Part shown: positions 44,701-56,114 of the stretch, in pieces | Position numbering within the stretch: the first letter of the stretch is position 1 | Layout: each line of letters opens with the position of its first letter | Assembly (NCBI GenBank): GCA_039090855.1 | Contig: CM077011.1 | Location: 21,515,001-21,579,000, forward strand | Length of the DNA stretch: 64,000 nucleotides | Source: Macrothele yani | Taxonomy: Eukaryota; Arthropoda; Arachnida; Araneae; Macrothelidae | Reading direction: 5' to 3' | Program-made: the position numbers and the translations under genes | The notes under the pieces: model-generated | Database searches by the model: none | Told to the model about the DNA's origin: nothing | The model's input: only the letters and a program-made list of their open reading frames with translations

Positions 44701-45029
44701 CCGAATGTCCGCGGGAAATCGCCCTGCTGCGGTGATATTGTAATCACCTCTGTCCTTGGTATGTACCATGTCACTACTAAAATATCATTTCAATCCGACG
44801 CCGCCTTCTCGGTGTGAGGATTTTTATGACAGTGAGTGTATAAACGTATGCGCACATACTTCAATGACAATTTCACGTAATTAAAACTTTGTACGGATAT
44901 GCATTTTGATAAAAGCCGTCAAAACCTTTTCTAAAATGCCAAATATCTCGCATCTTGGTCATATCCAATTTTAGATGTTACTGTTTCAGGGTAAGTTTAA
45001 ATACAATACAGTGTATGGTCATTTCCAAT

Positions 45030-45360
45030 GGCTATACTAGACAACAATTCCTCATGCTCCCAAAGAGGTGATTCAGAAACTCAGTAGGAAACCCCTTCTT
45101 TCCACTATCAGAAAAAAAAAATTGAGCACAGGTTGTCCATGGAGGCTTTTTACTTGCCGTCTTTCCGCTATCAAAACAGTTTTTAGAGCACAAGTTGTTA
45201 GGTTGAAGACTTTTAACTTGCCGTCCTAGCATCTCAAACATATTCGACTGGGTTCAGTTCTGGGTAGTCTGTCTTTTGTATACCTTCACTTTCCATGTAC
45301 TTATCTACAACCCTTGCTGTATGAGGCCAAGTAGTTTCGTCCATGAAAATGTGTTTTGTA
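45030..45360 (-). pseudogene. Tc1-like transposase C-terminal fragment
   Basis: On the minus strand HIFMDETTWPHTARVVDKYM is the second catalytic block (DNAPPH-equivalent). It is followed by EGIQKTDYPELNPVEYV (third block, Glu present). The frame 45032-45241 has KKGFPTEFLNHLFGSMRNCC, matching the usual LIxSMxxRC ending. Confidence 0.7.
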
Positions 45361-45493
45361 TCAAGATCACCTCAAATAATTCAAAAACAGGGCCCTAGGA
45401 TACATTCTCGATACTTGCGGCTAGTCAAATTTGTCTTTCAAAAACATATAGACAGCAGATGTTCAGATCTTAAGCGCCGCCCAAATGGTGCAG

Positions 45494-45704
45494 GGGGTTT
45501 AGCGCTAAACGACCACCGTGAGCAACTCAATGGGCTATAAGCAGTCGCCTGTCCCTAATTTAGGGTCACTGGTTCCAGGGAAGGGAAAGAGCCAGTGCCG
45601 TAAGACAAACACAACATCCATGCGTGACCGGGATTCGAACCCGGACCCCTTACGGACGAATGATCAGAGGCCAACGCCTTAGACCACTGCGCCACCGGGG
45701 CGGC
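45494..45704 (-). repeat. SINE family A
   Basis: This minus-strand copy has the full tRNA-like head (GGCGCAGTGGTCTAAGGCGT, B box GGTTCGAATCCCGG). Its 3' end reads GTTTAGCGCTAAACCCCC, and no A-tail or clear duplication was found. Confidence 0.87.
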
Positions 45705-46859
45705 TCACTCTAGATGCACTGACGTCGAGAATCACGTTTTAATGGAGTTATTGACTTACCTGTAAAGGGTACATCTTTCCATTGCTCAGGAGTCCAACTG
45801 TTAAAGCTGCCTTATCAGTTATAACTGAACTATTTTGTGGACAGGTTAAGCGGATATTGAGACTAGGTTTCCTCGCCTCCCCCGCAAACCTTATGGACAC
45901 AGTCCACATTGATAATGATCGTATTACTTCTCAGGAAATCTAAAAAGAGAACTGTCTTTCACGAAACCATTTGGATACAGTGCACCTTTGTATTGATCGA
46001 TTTTCTGCTCATGAAATCTCGATAGTGAACTAAAGTGGTGTCATGAGTGTTATTACGCTCTGCAGTTAGGGGTGCGTACCGCTCATCTTCAGCTGCTATA
46101 AACCGTAACTAACCAAAATGTCGTCCGTCTAGTGCATGTTCCTGTAGCTTGGAAATGATTTCCTTGCCTTTATATCGCACATTTGGGCCATTCATAAACC
46201 TGGCAACATGTGCCTGACCGTCTTCCGTCCTCCAGATGAATCTCCACCTCTGACTGTCTTCTAAATGGCATTTTGAAGAGCTTTCCAGCAAAACCCGTAA
46301 GCAACATAATTGGGATGTCGCGTACTTAAAAATAAAGCCGAATCACCTAGAGACATCCTTTTATGGCTCGGGACACGGTTCCTATTTGCTATAACTTTAA
46401 TTTTGATAGTGGAAAATTTCCTATTGCAAGCATTATAGATGTAGCCTAAATAGATATATGATCACGTGGTCATCTTCAAAATGCTTCCTGTTTATAAAGG
46501 TCTTGGCACTGAGATGCATGCTAGGGACAACATGAAGTTTCTGCGAGGGCAAAATGTCAATATAGATGGTAATAAAGTTTTAAAAAGACGATGTTGAAAG
46601 GACGATACATGTGTTTAGAATGGCATGGAACAGTACAGACAGATCCTAACCAAACATGTGTGAGCCTATTCCGGCGCAAATTCTGATTTTGTTAAAAGAT
46701 CAATCAATAAGTGTTGGTCTTTCCGGTGTCCAAGTGGTCAGCAGCCTGGGCTTCCAGCTAATCGTCCACGCAAGGGTCAGACATGAGTCCTGGGCGAGAC
46801 ATCGGCAGCGTAACCATCCTACCCTTTTCGAATAACCACTGCCTCATATTAGCCTAGCG
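45705..46859. other. Unassigned stretch
   Basis: No supported gene. A possible tRNA-like A-box string (GGTGTCCAAGTGGTCAGC) lies at 46717-46734 but the B-box region is too decayed to call. Confidence 0.4.
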
Positions 46860-48116
46860 CAGTGGTTCCTGTCACGTGGTTCGTGGTAAAAATTCAGTAA
46901 TTGCTTAGGCATAAAATTACAGTAACGGCATTTTTTTAAACCGTAAGTAAATTAAAATGCATTAAAAGTTTTATTGTTTACAGATGTTTGGGACACGCGT
47001 TCTTGCATAGCCGGTATATGCATGAGAGAGTAACCGTGATGTATTACATTTCAAAAACATCTGTGTACGACGGACACTCGCAGCGAGTAAAAGATTACTC
47101 CCTCTCATTACAAGGTCAAGAAATAGTTCGTTCTACCTGACTGACGTAGAAAGAAATCAGTTCGTTTTAACTTGTGGGATGATTTGCAGAGTGCGCATGT
47201 GCTGCTCCCGGAAGTCTTAGAGCATCGAAAGTCTGTGCAGCGTTAAGGCAGCATGGTGTCGTGCTTTCTGCTGACGTGCCACTTAGGAACAGTGCCAGAT
47301 GCGGACAGAGTAATTCATTATTCATAAATGAAAGAATTAGGAGAATCGGTAACAAAACGGAAGAAAATGTATGCAAAAGTTGATGAAAGAACTGAAAATA
47401 ATATTTCATCATTTGAAAAAGAAAATAACAAGGACTTATAAAGTGTGCTTAAAATTAAGAGTTAAGTTTAACAAATTTTGACTAAATATAAATTTTGTTT
47501 TTTGAGTTTTGTAACATAATTTGAAATTTGCGACATTAAAATGACATAAAGAATTATTATCCTGCGATTTTTAAACAGCCAGTGTGAATTGTCCGCATCT
47601 GGCATAACGAACCCTTCGATCCAATCTATTCAATTTCGGTTTGTCCACAACTGGCACGTCCGCAAAAAGCACGTAACCGGTAGCATTGGTGTCGTAGGAG
47701 ATTGCGAAAACTTCGAACTTCAAGGCGGAAATACCTGCCATCACTAATATTTTACTCTAAAAACATGAATCACTGAGTGAAGACTTCAACCATGGTAAAA
47801 TGCGGTAATGAGGAGCAAAAAATTAAAAAAATGAAATTCTTTCTTCAAATGTTCCGCAGAATGTTCTAAAATTCCGTTAAAATTATTCAACTGACAATAA
47901 TTCCCAACATTTCTTAAAGATTTTTAAGATATTGGTATTACAATTAATACTAAAAAGAGAAAACACGGTAAAGATATTGAATTTGGCTCTTCATTTACGG
48001 TAGGTAAAGACTATCCTCCTCGCTTGGAAGGTTTCATTTGCGGAGAAGTCCTCGGGTTCCTGATAATAATATAATGTTGAAAATGGTTCCAGAGAAAAAA
48101 GGTTGGGAAACCGCTG
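46860..48116. mobile_element. hAT-like non-autonomous element
   Basis: The left end CAGTGGTTCCTGTCACG and right end on the other strand CAGCGGTTTCCCAACC match the CAGNGGTTNNCAA-type termini of hAT transposons. Flanking octamers GCCTAGCG and TCCTGAGG agree at 5 of 8 positions. About 1.26 kb without a recognised transposase. Confidence 0.5.
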
Positions 48117-48268
48117 TCCTGAGGCATCTTCCTAAATCATTAGGTGCTCACGAGCTCGTTAAATTTCTAAGCAAAAAAAAAAAAAAACATAAAGGACGGA
48201 ACAGCACTTCACATGTGCACCCCCTACCCTCAGTGGATAACATATAACGGAAACCTTAATGTCAAGTG

Positions 48269-48571
48269 AAAATCCTCCAAATACGTAGCGTCAGTGAATA
48301 AACAAAGACATCGCTCTTTCCACGTGTTAGCACCACACAGCGACCGAAAAATTGTTATTTGGTCACCGCCTTGGAATTGAATCCCGGATCTCTCGATATC
48401 TATCCGATGGCGTTATTGCGCTGTTGATGGTTGGCCACCGTGGTGTGAGGCTAACGCGCTCGGCTAGATATCGAGAGATGCGGGATTCAATTCCCCGGCG
48501 GTGACCACATAACAATTTTTTGGTTGCTGTGTTGTGCTAAAGCGTGGAAAGAGCGATGTCTTTGTTTACAC
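48269..48571. repeat. Fold-back tRNA-like repeat, second copy
   Basis: Arms at about 48293-48415 and 48452-48571 are inverted copies with a loop of about 36 nt. Each holds a tRNA-like segment (GCTAACGCGCTCGGCTAGAT, GATTCAATTCC) and the tail GTGGAAAGAGCGATGTC. As in the 1470 copy, only the left arm carries the outer AAAATCCTCCAAATACG. Flanks TAATGTCAAGTG (48257-48268) and TAATGTGAAGTC (48572-48583) are a 12-bp duplication with two changes. Confidence 0.75.
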
Positions 48572-48592
48572 TAATGTGAAGTCACTGTCTTG

Positions 48593-48741
48593 TGTGAAAA
48601 CACAAATATTTCCGTGACGGAGACCGAAGTCGCGCCCCCTCACTCCAGAGTTAGTTGCTCTTCCAACTAAGCTACACGGGCAGAATATATCGTAGCAGAT
48701 TTGTCGTCTTGACACGAGCTTTATCTCTGTAGTACGTCACA
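48593..48741 (-). mobile_element. Solo LTR of TRIM family D
   Basis: On the minus strand it runs TGTGACGTACTACAGAG to GTGTTTTCACA (149 bp, TG...CA ends). The tRNA-like segment inside has A box TAGCTTAGTTGG, while the B box is decayed (GACTTCGGTCTCC). No internal region or second LTR is near, and no target duplication was found. Confidence 0.6.
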
Positions 48742-50211
48742 CGTGCTGTATTTACATTGCTGGAGCTTGTTGCAGCTCTAATAAACACTTCCAGCTTCAT
48801 GCATTGTTGCAAAACCCTCGGCCCAGGATTGTTTCGAATGGCCTTGTTAATTTTTTCCGCACGAGTCTCTTGAAGACAGTTTGAAACATTGTACGAAAAA
48901 TATAATCATTTTTAATTTCATGTTGTTTACTTTCGAAAAATTACTTGATTAGCACGTAGAAAAAAAAATGAGCTTTGCAATGGTTTCCATTCTACGTCTT
49001 TCACGAGAAAATACATTTGTTTACAGAATAACTCATTCTTCCTGAGAAAGATATAGAGTGAAATCTTTTTTATCGACAAAAACGAAGGAAGTTTATTTCG
49101 TTTTATTTTAATATTTCTTTTAAATATCTTCGGAAAGCAACGGTAACTTCTTCGGAATGGAAGAAAAATTTGTTTTGCAGTGTTCAAGAGAAAAATAGAA
49201 ACATCTCGGAACAAACAACACGGTCCTAAGATCCGCCTTCAGAATATTATTTTTGCTCCAATGATTTGGAATCGATAATGCATTGTTTTTGCAAAACTCT
49301 GTTGCTTGCTCATTTTTTCTCTCTTTTTCATCTTTCTCGATAATACGTTTTCCCTTGTTTTCCCTTTCGTCAAACTGATAGTTTCTTCATCCGGTTTTCG
49401 CGTCGTTGAGGGAGGTATGTTTATTACAACCATCATAACTCTTTTAAGATTCGATTTTCCGCAGCAAAAAAAAAAAAAAATCCTTCTACAAATGCAGGTG
49501 GCACCGGGAGCTTTCCATAGGTCCGTAATAAATGTAATTTTATATTGAAATTTACAAGAAGGGGTTTTTCAGGAAAGCGCAGTTTTATTAAAATGTTCTG
49601 CATGATAACCTCACATTCACCGTGCAAAGAAGCGTTCAATTACGCAAGACCGAATACAAGGTATATTGTACACCATGTAAGGAAGCAACGGAAAGTAAAT
49701 TTTTCCCGTTGTGAGTAAGTGGCCATAACGTCAGTCTGCATTTTATTTCAAAGTGAAAAATGCAGATTGCATCAATAGTTGGTAAATAGAATCTCCATTT
49801 TATTTATTAGTGGAAAAACTTTAGATTTCCGATTTTGCTAATAATACTCAGAAACTCCGTTGGAGCAGCAGCCATTTTCGTTTGGTATTTAAATTTTATT
49901 GTTACTCATTCAACGAAATTCTTCTGAAATGAAACCTTAAATGCTGTTGAATGGTATTGCTAAGCAATTAGTTCGTCATTTGCTATGTTGAACACAATGT
50001 TAAGTGGCATCACTCTGTTGCTAAACAGCTTAATGCCATATATAAGAGAAAATCAAATCGCTATCAGATTCCTGTTATTTTGAATTTCGTCCTCCGTTCT
50101 GTTATTGAGATCTTTCTACTCAAGTTGTCTTTTCGATCACTGTGTATCAGATTTTCGGTTCAATTTTCGAAATATTTATAATCAGGTCTGAGTTTTGGAT
50201 ATTAAATTCTC
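48742..50211. other. Unassigned AT-rich stretch
   Basis: No gene. Part of 50050-50200 resembles 53990-54330 loosely (GAGATCTTTC, TCAGATT strings), perhaps an old repeat. Confidence 0.35.
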
Positions 50212-50868
50212 TCATGAATGGAACACAGGATTATACCAAACAATACAAATTTTGAAGATGACAGTACGGTTTTTGCGGTAAATATGACAAGGATGGTAAG
50301 TCAAATAATATCCGAAAACTTCAAAATTTCGTCGTTCTGGAGCGGGAATCGAACCCGTGTCTCCCAGATAGCGCCCGGGTATGCTAACCACTACATCACC
50401 TAGAACGGCCAAGTCTCAAATTTCCGATTAATTTGAATCGGAAACTTGCATTCATGTTTCTCGAATCTAGCGGTTAAGAATCCTATCCTGTGATTGCTCG
50501 GAAGAGCAGATAAATCATGAATGGAATACAGGATTACACCAAACAATACAAATTTTGAAGATGACAGTCCGGTTTTTGGTGTAAATATGACAAGGATAGT
50601 AAGTCAGAAAATATCCGAAAACTTGAGAATTTAGTCGTCCTGGAGTTAACCCTGTGATGATTATACTCAAATTAATCGGAAACTTGAGACTTGGTCGTTC
50701 TGGGTGGTGTAGTGGTTAGCATACCCGGGCGCTATCTAGGAGACGCTGTTCGATACCTGCTCCAGGACGAGAAAATTTTCAAGTTTTCGGATAGTATCTG
50801 ATTTACCATCCTTGTCATATTTACACCAAAAACCGGACTGTCATCTTCAAAATTTGTATTAAATTGTC
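50212..50868. repeat. Three copies of a tRNA-like repeat (family F), two inverted to the third
   Basis: Copy 1 (about 50212-50455, minus) and copy 3 (about 50665-50868, plus) contain a tRNA-like segment: GGTGTAGTGGTTAGCATACC (A box), a B box GGTTCGATTCC in copy 1 and a decayed one in copy 3. Copy 2 (50518-50645, minus) lacks the head. All share the body CATCTTCAAAATTTGTATT. The anticodon-type loop lacks the normal U33, so these are not likely to be working tRNA genes. Confidence 0.75.
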
Positions 50869-51033
50869 TGTCTAGCTATTGAGATATTTTTATTGAAACC
50901 TGGAGGTCTGCACGGAACTTAATTTAGAGAACCTAAACTGAACCGGAACTTTAGGAGCCCGATCTCACAGACTTTTAGCCAGAGTTCTCTGCCAATTGCT
51001 GCCCAAACAAAGTTAGGCTTCCTCTACAGACAG

Positions 51034-51803
51034 CAGTGATCACCAAACCTTTGAAGAGAACGGGCAAATGGTAATACGGCAAAAGTTAGGGGTGCCAGAT
51101 TCAAAAAAATAGTAAGATCAATCAATTCAGGTATTGTGAATTTCCAATAAACTAATATTTGTCAAAGTCTAATTTTATATCGTCTGTAATTTAACACGAA
51201 AGTTTCCTAATAAATATTGAAATATATTTATACAGATAAGTACAACTATTTATAGGAAAAAGGGGATAAAGATTATCAAAATTTCATTGTTGAACAACGA
51301 CTTCCAATTATTATTATTATTAGATTGCAAATCCAACTGTAAATTCTCCTCGGCATCAGGAATTGTTAAACTAAATGGGTCCTGGAACAGCTGTTATGTG
51401 AAAATCACAAAACCGTTTTTCAAACTGAGCATTCAACAAATTAATATTTGTGACACAGTGGTCAACATCAAAAACATGCTTATCAGAGATACTGCCCCAT
51501 TTATATTTACAAGACATAACGCAGTTTCTTTTTCGTGTGCGTCGTGCGGTGCAAGCGATTCACATAGACGGGAAGTGCCAAAAATATTGTTCTGCTAACT
51601 GTAGCTTGAAAAGTTCCAATTTCGATTGGAAAGACTTAAGATAAAACAAACAACAGATGTGCGAGTTTGTCTTTTCTTTGCAAAATCAAATTGAGTTGCT
51701 GGAGATGGTCAATAAGGTTTGTTAAAAATGCAAAGTCCCACAACCAGGGTTCGTTACAGCCGGCAGGATTTGGGCCGCGGACCGTAGTTTAGCTAACACT
51801 CCT
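51034..51803. mobile_element. hAT-like non-autonomous element
   Basis: The left end CAGTGATCACCAAACC and right end on the other strand AGGAGTGTTAGCTAAACTAC are followed by CGGTCCGCGGCCCAAATCC, a hallmark near the ends of some hAT transposons. Flanking octamers ACAGACAG (51026-51033) and ACAGAGAA (51804-51811) agree at 6 of 8, fitting an 8-bp hAT duplication. The frame 51287-51598 inside has no recognised domain. Confidence 0.6.
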
Positions 51804-51811
51804 ACAGAGAA

Positions 51812-52294
51812 ACAAAGCTACTCTATTGAGCTGAACTTCCTCAGTGTTAATCAGGCGCAAATGTAAACCGGAATAAAGCGTAAAGCAGGCACAATAATAA
51901 ACCGGAACAAAGCGTTTCTCGTGATAATTCCTCACACAAATGAAATTTAGACCTAACTGTTAAAAATATAAAACCATTTCTTTTCCACACTAAGTATAAA
52001 CAAGGAAGACACGATCCCTAAGCACGCAAAAAAAAATATTCGAACTTCACCTCCGTTTTATAAAAGAATTGCGCCAGGTGCTCGGTCATCTGTTATCGTG
52101 CAACTAAAAATTCTGTTTATGTGAATATTTCTCGGAAAAGAGAAATGCCACGTTGTAATGTTTTTTTAATTCACTTGTTCCCTTAAACATTACCTATCGT
52201 ACTGTCGGTGGTTTGTGTAACACCGGAGCTTCTTAATGTTATTGCTCCGGATAGCTAGCACAAAATACTTAATAATGCAATGAGCAGTATAAGG
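51812..52294. other. Unassigned spacer
   Basis: No recognised feature. Confidence 0.4.
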
Positions 52295-52765
52295 AGACCT
52301 AACGGCCAAGAAAAGTCTTGTAATCACTTATGAATAAAAAGTCTTTATTCTAGGAGCTTGAGGGCACTACACTTTAACAACCCATCAAAGATATCCACAG
52401 CAGCATACTTCCAAATACAGTACTTCGCAAATGAACTCCTTTAATTTTGGGTTCCAAGTACATCGGTCGCAATATAATCTTTATCAGCAATATATCTAAT
52501 TTAACAAGTGCACGCAAAGTTACACTAATCTACAGTGAATACCCCTTTTCGCTGTTCGCTTCACACATTATATAGATCGTTCTTATTTTGTCAAGCATAC
52601 GAACGTCATTCACACCTGAGCTCAAAACTGTTGCCACAAAACCTTCACTGAGTGAGAAAAAATAACGTTATGGTTGAAGCTCTTAAAATGAGAATGAACT
52701 CAAAATTTACCTGGGGAAAGAAACTAAAAGTGAAAGTTAAATTGGATTATCCGTCATAATGTGCT
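52295..52765. repeat. Dispersed repeat of unknown class, copy 2
   Basis: Matches 23090-23505 at its right part (GGGGAAAGAAACTAAAAGTG, GAAAGTTAAATTGGATTAT) and begins with CGGCCAAGAAAAGTC. Divergence is high. Confidence 0.5.
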
Positions 52766-55700
52766 TTATTTTGTAACTCTGAGTGTACAAATATTGCTCG
52801 GGAACTACTGTCAGGTGTTGTACGGTATCGAAAGACCCAGACCAATATCAATAATTATGTAATTTTTACAGTAGAAAAACTGACCGCCGCTGCAGTTCTA
52901 GGCATAAGAGGTAATAAATCAGATTTTTTTCGAAATATAAATTTCAAGGTCCCCCAAAAGTCTTAAATTATCTGCGCTATGTATAGAAATTGTGTGTAGC
53001 GTAGTTACTTACATGCCAAGCGCTGCCGTCGTAAAGGAAATTGTAGCCGACGAAAAGAAAGTAGAATTTCATTTCAACCTTTAAAGAAATAAACAAGCCC
53101 ATTTTAGATTATCACCTTACACCCCGTCTTTTCGATTTTACCTGAAAGTAATTAACACATCCCTTGGTGATTATAACCCGATGTCTTCTGTTTCACGAAG
53201 TTGTCTTCTCCATCTGATTATCTAACCCGTCTTTGGTAACTACACGTTGAACAACACCAGTGGTCGCGCGTGAGAATTTTATTCACAGTACCATTTTCCG
53301 CTGTTTTAAGTAGTCTGCTCAATAATAACACTTCAGAATTATTTCTTTGCAGTAAATGTATATATAGCTACAAATCAAATTTAGATGAAAACCTCACTCG
53401 CATTACATATAAAACCTCACGGACACCAGATGTGGCTTGATGAGAAAAGCTCTCACCAGACGCAAACGCCAGAGTTCGAAGGATGAGAGAAATGTTTACA
53501 TTAAGCACACAGGAGCAAAGAGCTCTCGGAAGTTCAAAGTCGCGCCAATTCATATCGGAACTGATAACACATTATTGAGAAGATCCTAACAGTCCCCTAG
53601 GACGGGGCTGGTGCCCCCAGGGTCCCTTCCAAGTAAATGGAGCTTTTTAAACGTGAAGCGTGAGAGAAATGCTCACAGCACGAGCAAAGATGGGTAAACG
53701 AATCAATCTTCGTTTTCTAAGTCGAAACGTTTTTCCTGAATCAAGAAACAGAATGTTAAATCTCCCAGTGCAGGTCTGGCACACCTGCACCAGGATTTGT
53801 CCACATAAACGATAAATAAAAAAAAATTAGGAGGAGCCCATGGAGACCACTACTTACAACGCCAGTTCGGTTAATTGGCGTTAGATCGTTCATTTATCTT
53901 AGTGTTCCTACTGAAATGGCTCTGTTATTAACTGCGCTGCGTTCTTGTAGCCAGAGCATGCGTTCCGTTTTTCGCATCTAAAGAGCTTTTGGGTTGTCGG
54001 AAACTCTACACTGCTGCTGTTATTGCATTTACTGCTATCAGATTAATTATTTAAGCTGTTATTAGCGAGATCTTTCATGTCATTGTTTTGTTTCAGATCG
54101 TTTGCCTATTTATAGAATAGAATATACTCCGTTTAAATAATTTCCGTCAGAACGTAAACTCAGAGAAAGCCAATTATTTTGTTTCAGATCGTCTGTTTAT
54201 TTGTTGGATTCAGTTTACTCAGATAGTCAATTCTATTAGTATCAGATTACCAGGGGCAATTTTTCGAAGATTTGACCTTAGATTTTCCATTAAGTTATTG
54301 GTCATCGATTTTCCGTTTCAATTGTTCATTGTCATTATATCATGGCTTAAATTACTTTTCACTTCAGATTTTGGGTATTAGACTGTTAGTTGCAATTTTC
54401 ATTCGTCATCAGATAGTGTGTTCCACACTGAGTGACCACTTCATTCTGATGGCTTGACGAATCTTGTCCGCCAATTTCCCAGTAGTAGCCATAAAAATAA
54501 AAAAATAAATAAAGGACAGCCGAAATTTCTCAAAACTACAGCTACGTTTTTTTTTGCCTTACGAAACTTCTGCATTATAGCACTGCGCTGAGGACATTTT
54601 CTCAGCGGGTCCTGAAAAACGCCCATTTGGATCTGTTTCGAAACGAATAAAGGATTATTTACGTGAGAAGCATTAGCTCTACCGATTGAACTGCTTTGTC
54701 ATGCGGGAGCATTAGCTTGAAGCTGAGCCTCTTTTCTGCGGAATGCGTAACGAATGGTTCTATTTTTAATTTTACAATATTGCGAGGTATTTTTCATAAA
54801 TTTCAGTTTCATATAATTCCTAAATTTATTTTTTTCAACGCAAAGATTGTTCCTTTTTACCTTAAGGGAACTTCACTCATTTTCAAGGAGTGTACCGACA
54901 TCAAGGAGCTTTCCAAAGTTTTGTGCTGTCCTCGTCGTCTTGAAAGGCGATTGTTGAATTAATATATTTACCCGTTTATGTCATATCCTGTTACATTTTT
55001 AACGTTGTATCTTTCCTTTCCGCTGTCCGAAGCTGTATTTGCTTTAAAAAAGAAAGATATTTTATTTTACTTATCGTTATTTTTAGAACCGAATTCCCCC
55101 AGTCTCGTGTATTCACCCCATGGATGAGTCCACATAGCGTTGGGGTTTTTTTCTTCAAATAATTGATAAATTTTGTACGCGCATAATTCTTTTTTTTTCT
55201 CTCTCTCTAACAAACGTTTTTTTAATGTTTATCCAGGACTTTTGTTTCAAGCGGTTTAGTGAATGTTAAAACGAAAAATTACACAGAATAGTTTTTTTGT
55301 TGTTCATGGGTATGGAGTGGGTGTATTTCATGGCTTTATCTGATATCATCGTCAACGTGGCATTTTATTACAGGAAATTAATTCGCCTTCCTACATATGG
55401 CTTCTATTTTCTTAACATCCCCTAAAATAACCCAATGGCGATAGCGTCGTCTTCAACTAACTGGTACCACGAGAGACACAGCACGTGTTGCTTCTGCGCA
55501 GTCTCGTTGCTTACGCCTGGTGTTGGGGTTGCATCGTTTGCCAGCTACGGACCACTAGTGGCACTTTCTTGGAGGCCCGCAATTCACGGCGATGCTGCAG
55601 GGCCATCAATGGCTCGCCAACCCGTTTGCGCTGCCACCAACGGACCGCTACCGGGCAGTGAGCGGCAGATTTCAGCCAGCCGTCACCGCCAGCTGGTGGC

Positions 55701-56114
55701 CAGCAGTTTCCCAACACTTGTGGTTTTGCTGCGTTGCGTTTTGTAAATAATATAAAAAAACGAAAAGGTACGCAATGCATGAGACCAAAGAGATAGATCC
55801 GAGAAAATACGTGTGAATGATTGGACAAACTAGAATGCGGAGTATTTTTGTCACCTACTGAAATGCACGCTGTCATCCCATACAGAGAAACAAATTATCC
55901 ATAAAGCTACCTAGATTTTTCCTGCACTTTCCAGGCACATTTTTCCTATAGATGGACATTTCCTTTCGGTATTCATGGAAGAAGCATAATATTATTACTA
56001 CGGCGTGTTTATGGATATTGAGGCAGCTGCAGGTAAACGGCGGCGAGTGTGAAGGTCATTAAACGGTATAAATAGCACCTGATACTAAGCTTTGTTAATC
56101 ACTATTATTGTTGT
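52766..56114. other. Unassigned stretch; GC-rich island at 55430-55745
   Basis: Mostly AT-rich. 55430-55745 is clearly GC-richer with an open 103-codon plus-strand frame (55435-55746) and an overlapping minus-strand frame. Neither translates into anything I recognise, so it may be a decayed TE, an exon or a regulatory island. A pair of GTTTCAGATCGT strings at 54090 and 54181 hints at an old duplication. Confidence 0.35.

Larger units (their letters stand above)
43383..44840 (+). mobile_element. Tc1-like element with SINE insert
   Basis: The left end TACACTCAGTGCCATAAAA and right end on the other strand TACACTCACTGTCATAAAA give a 19-bp TIR with two changes. Removing the SINE leaves about 1.24 kb. 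The TIRs resemble those of the outer element at 38884, so the two are probably the same subfamily. Confidence 0.83.

Noticed and set aside
44536..44769. Frame reading VAQWSKALASDHSSVRGLGS
   Set aside because: Translation of the SINE A head. The same peptide appears at other SINE copies (for example 10529-10918), so it is not a gene.
50336..50408. Possible minus-strand tRNA gene
   Set aside because: The A and B boxes are good but the anticodon loop lacks U33 and the segment is embedded in repeat family F.
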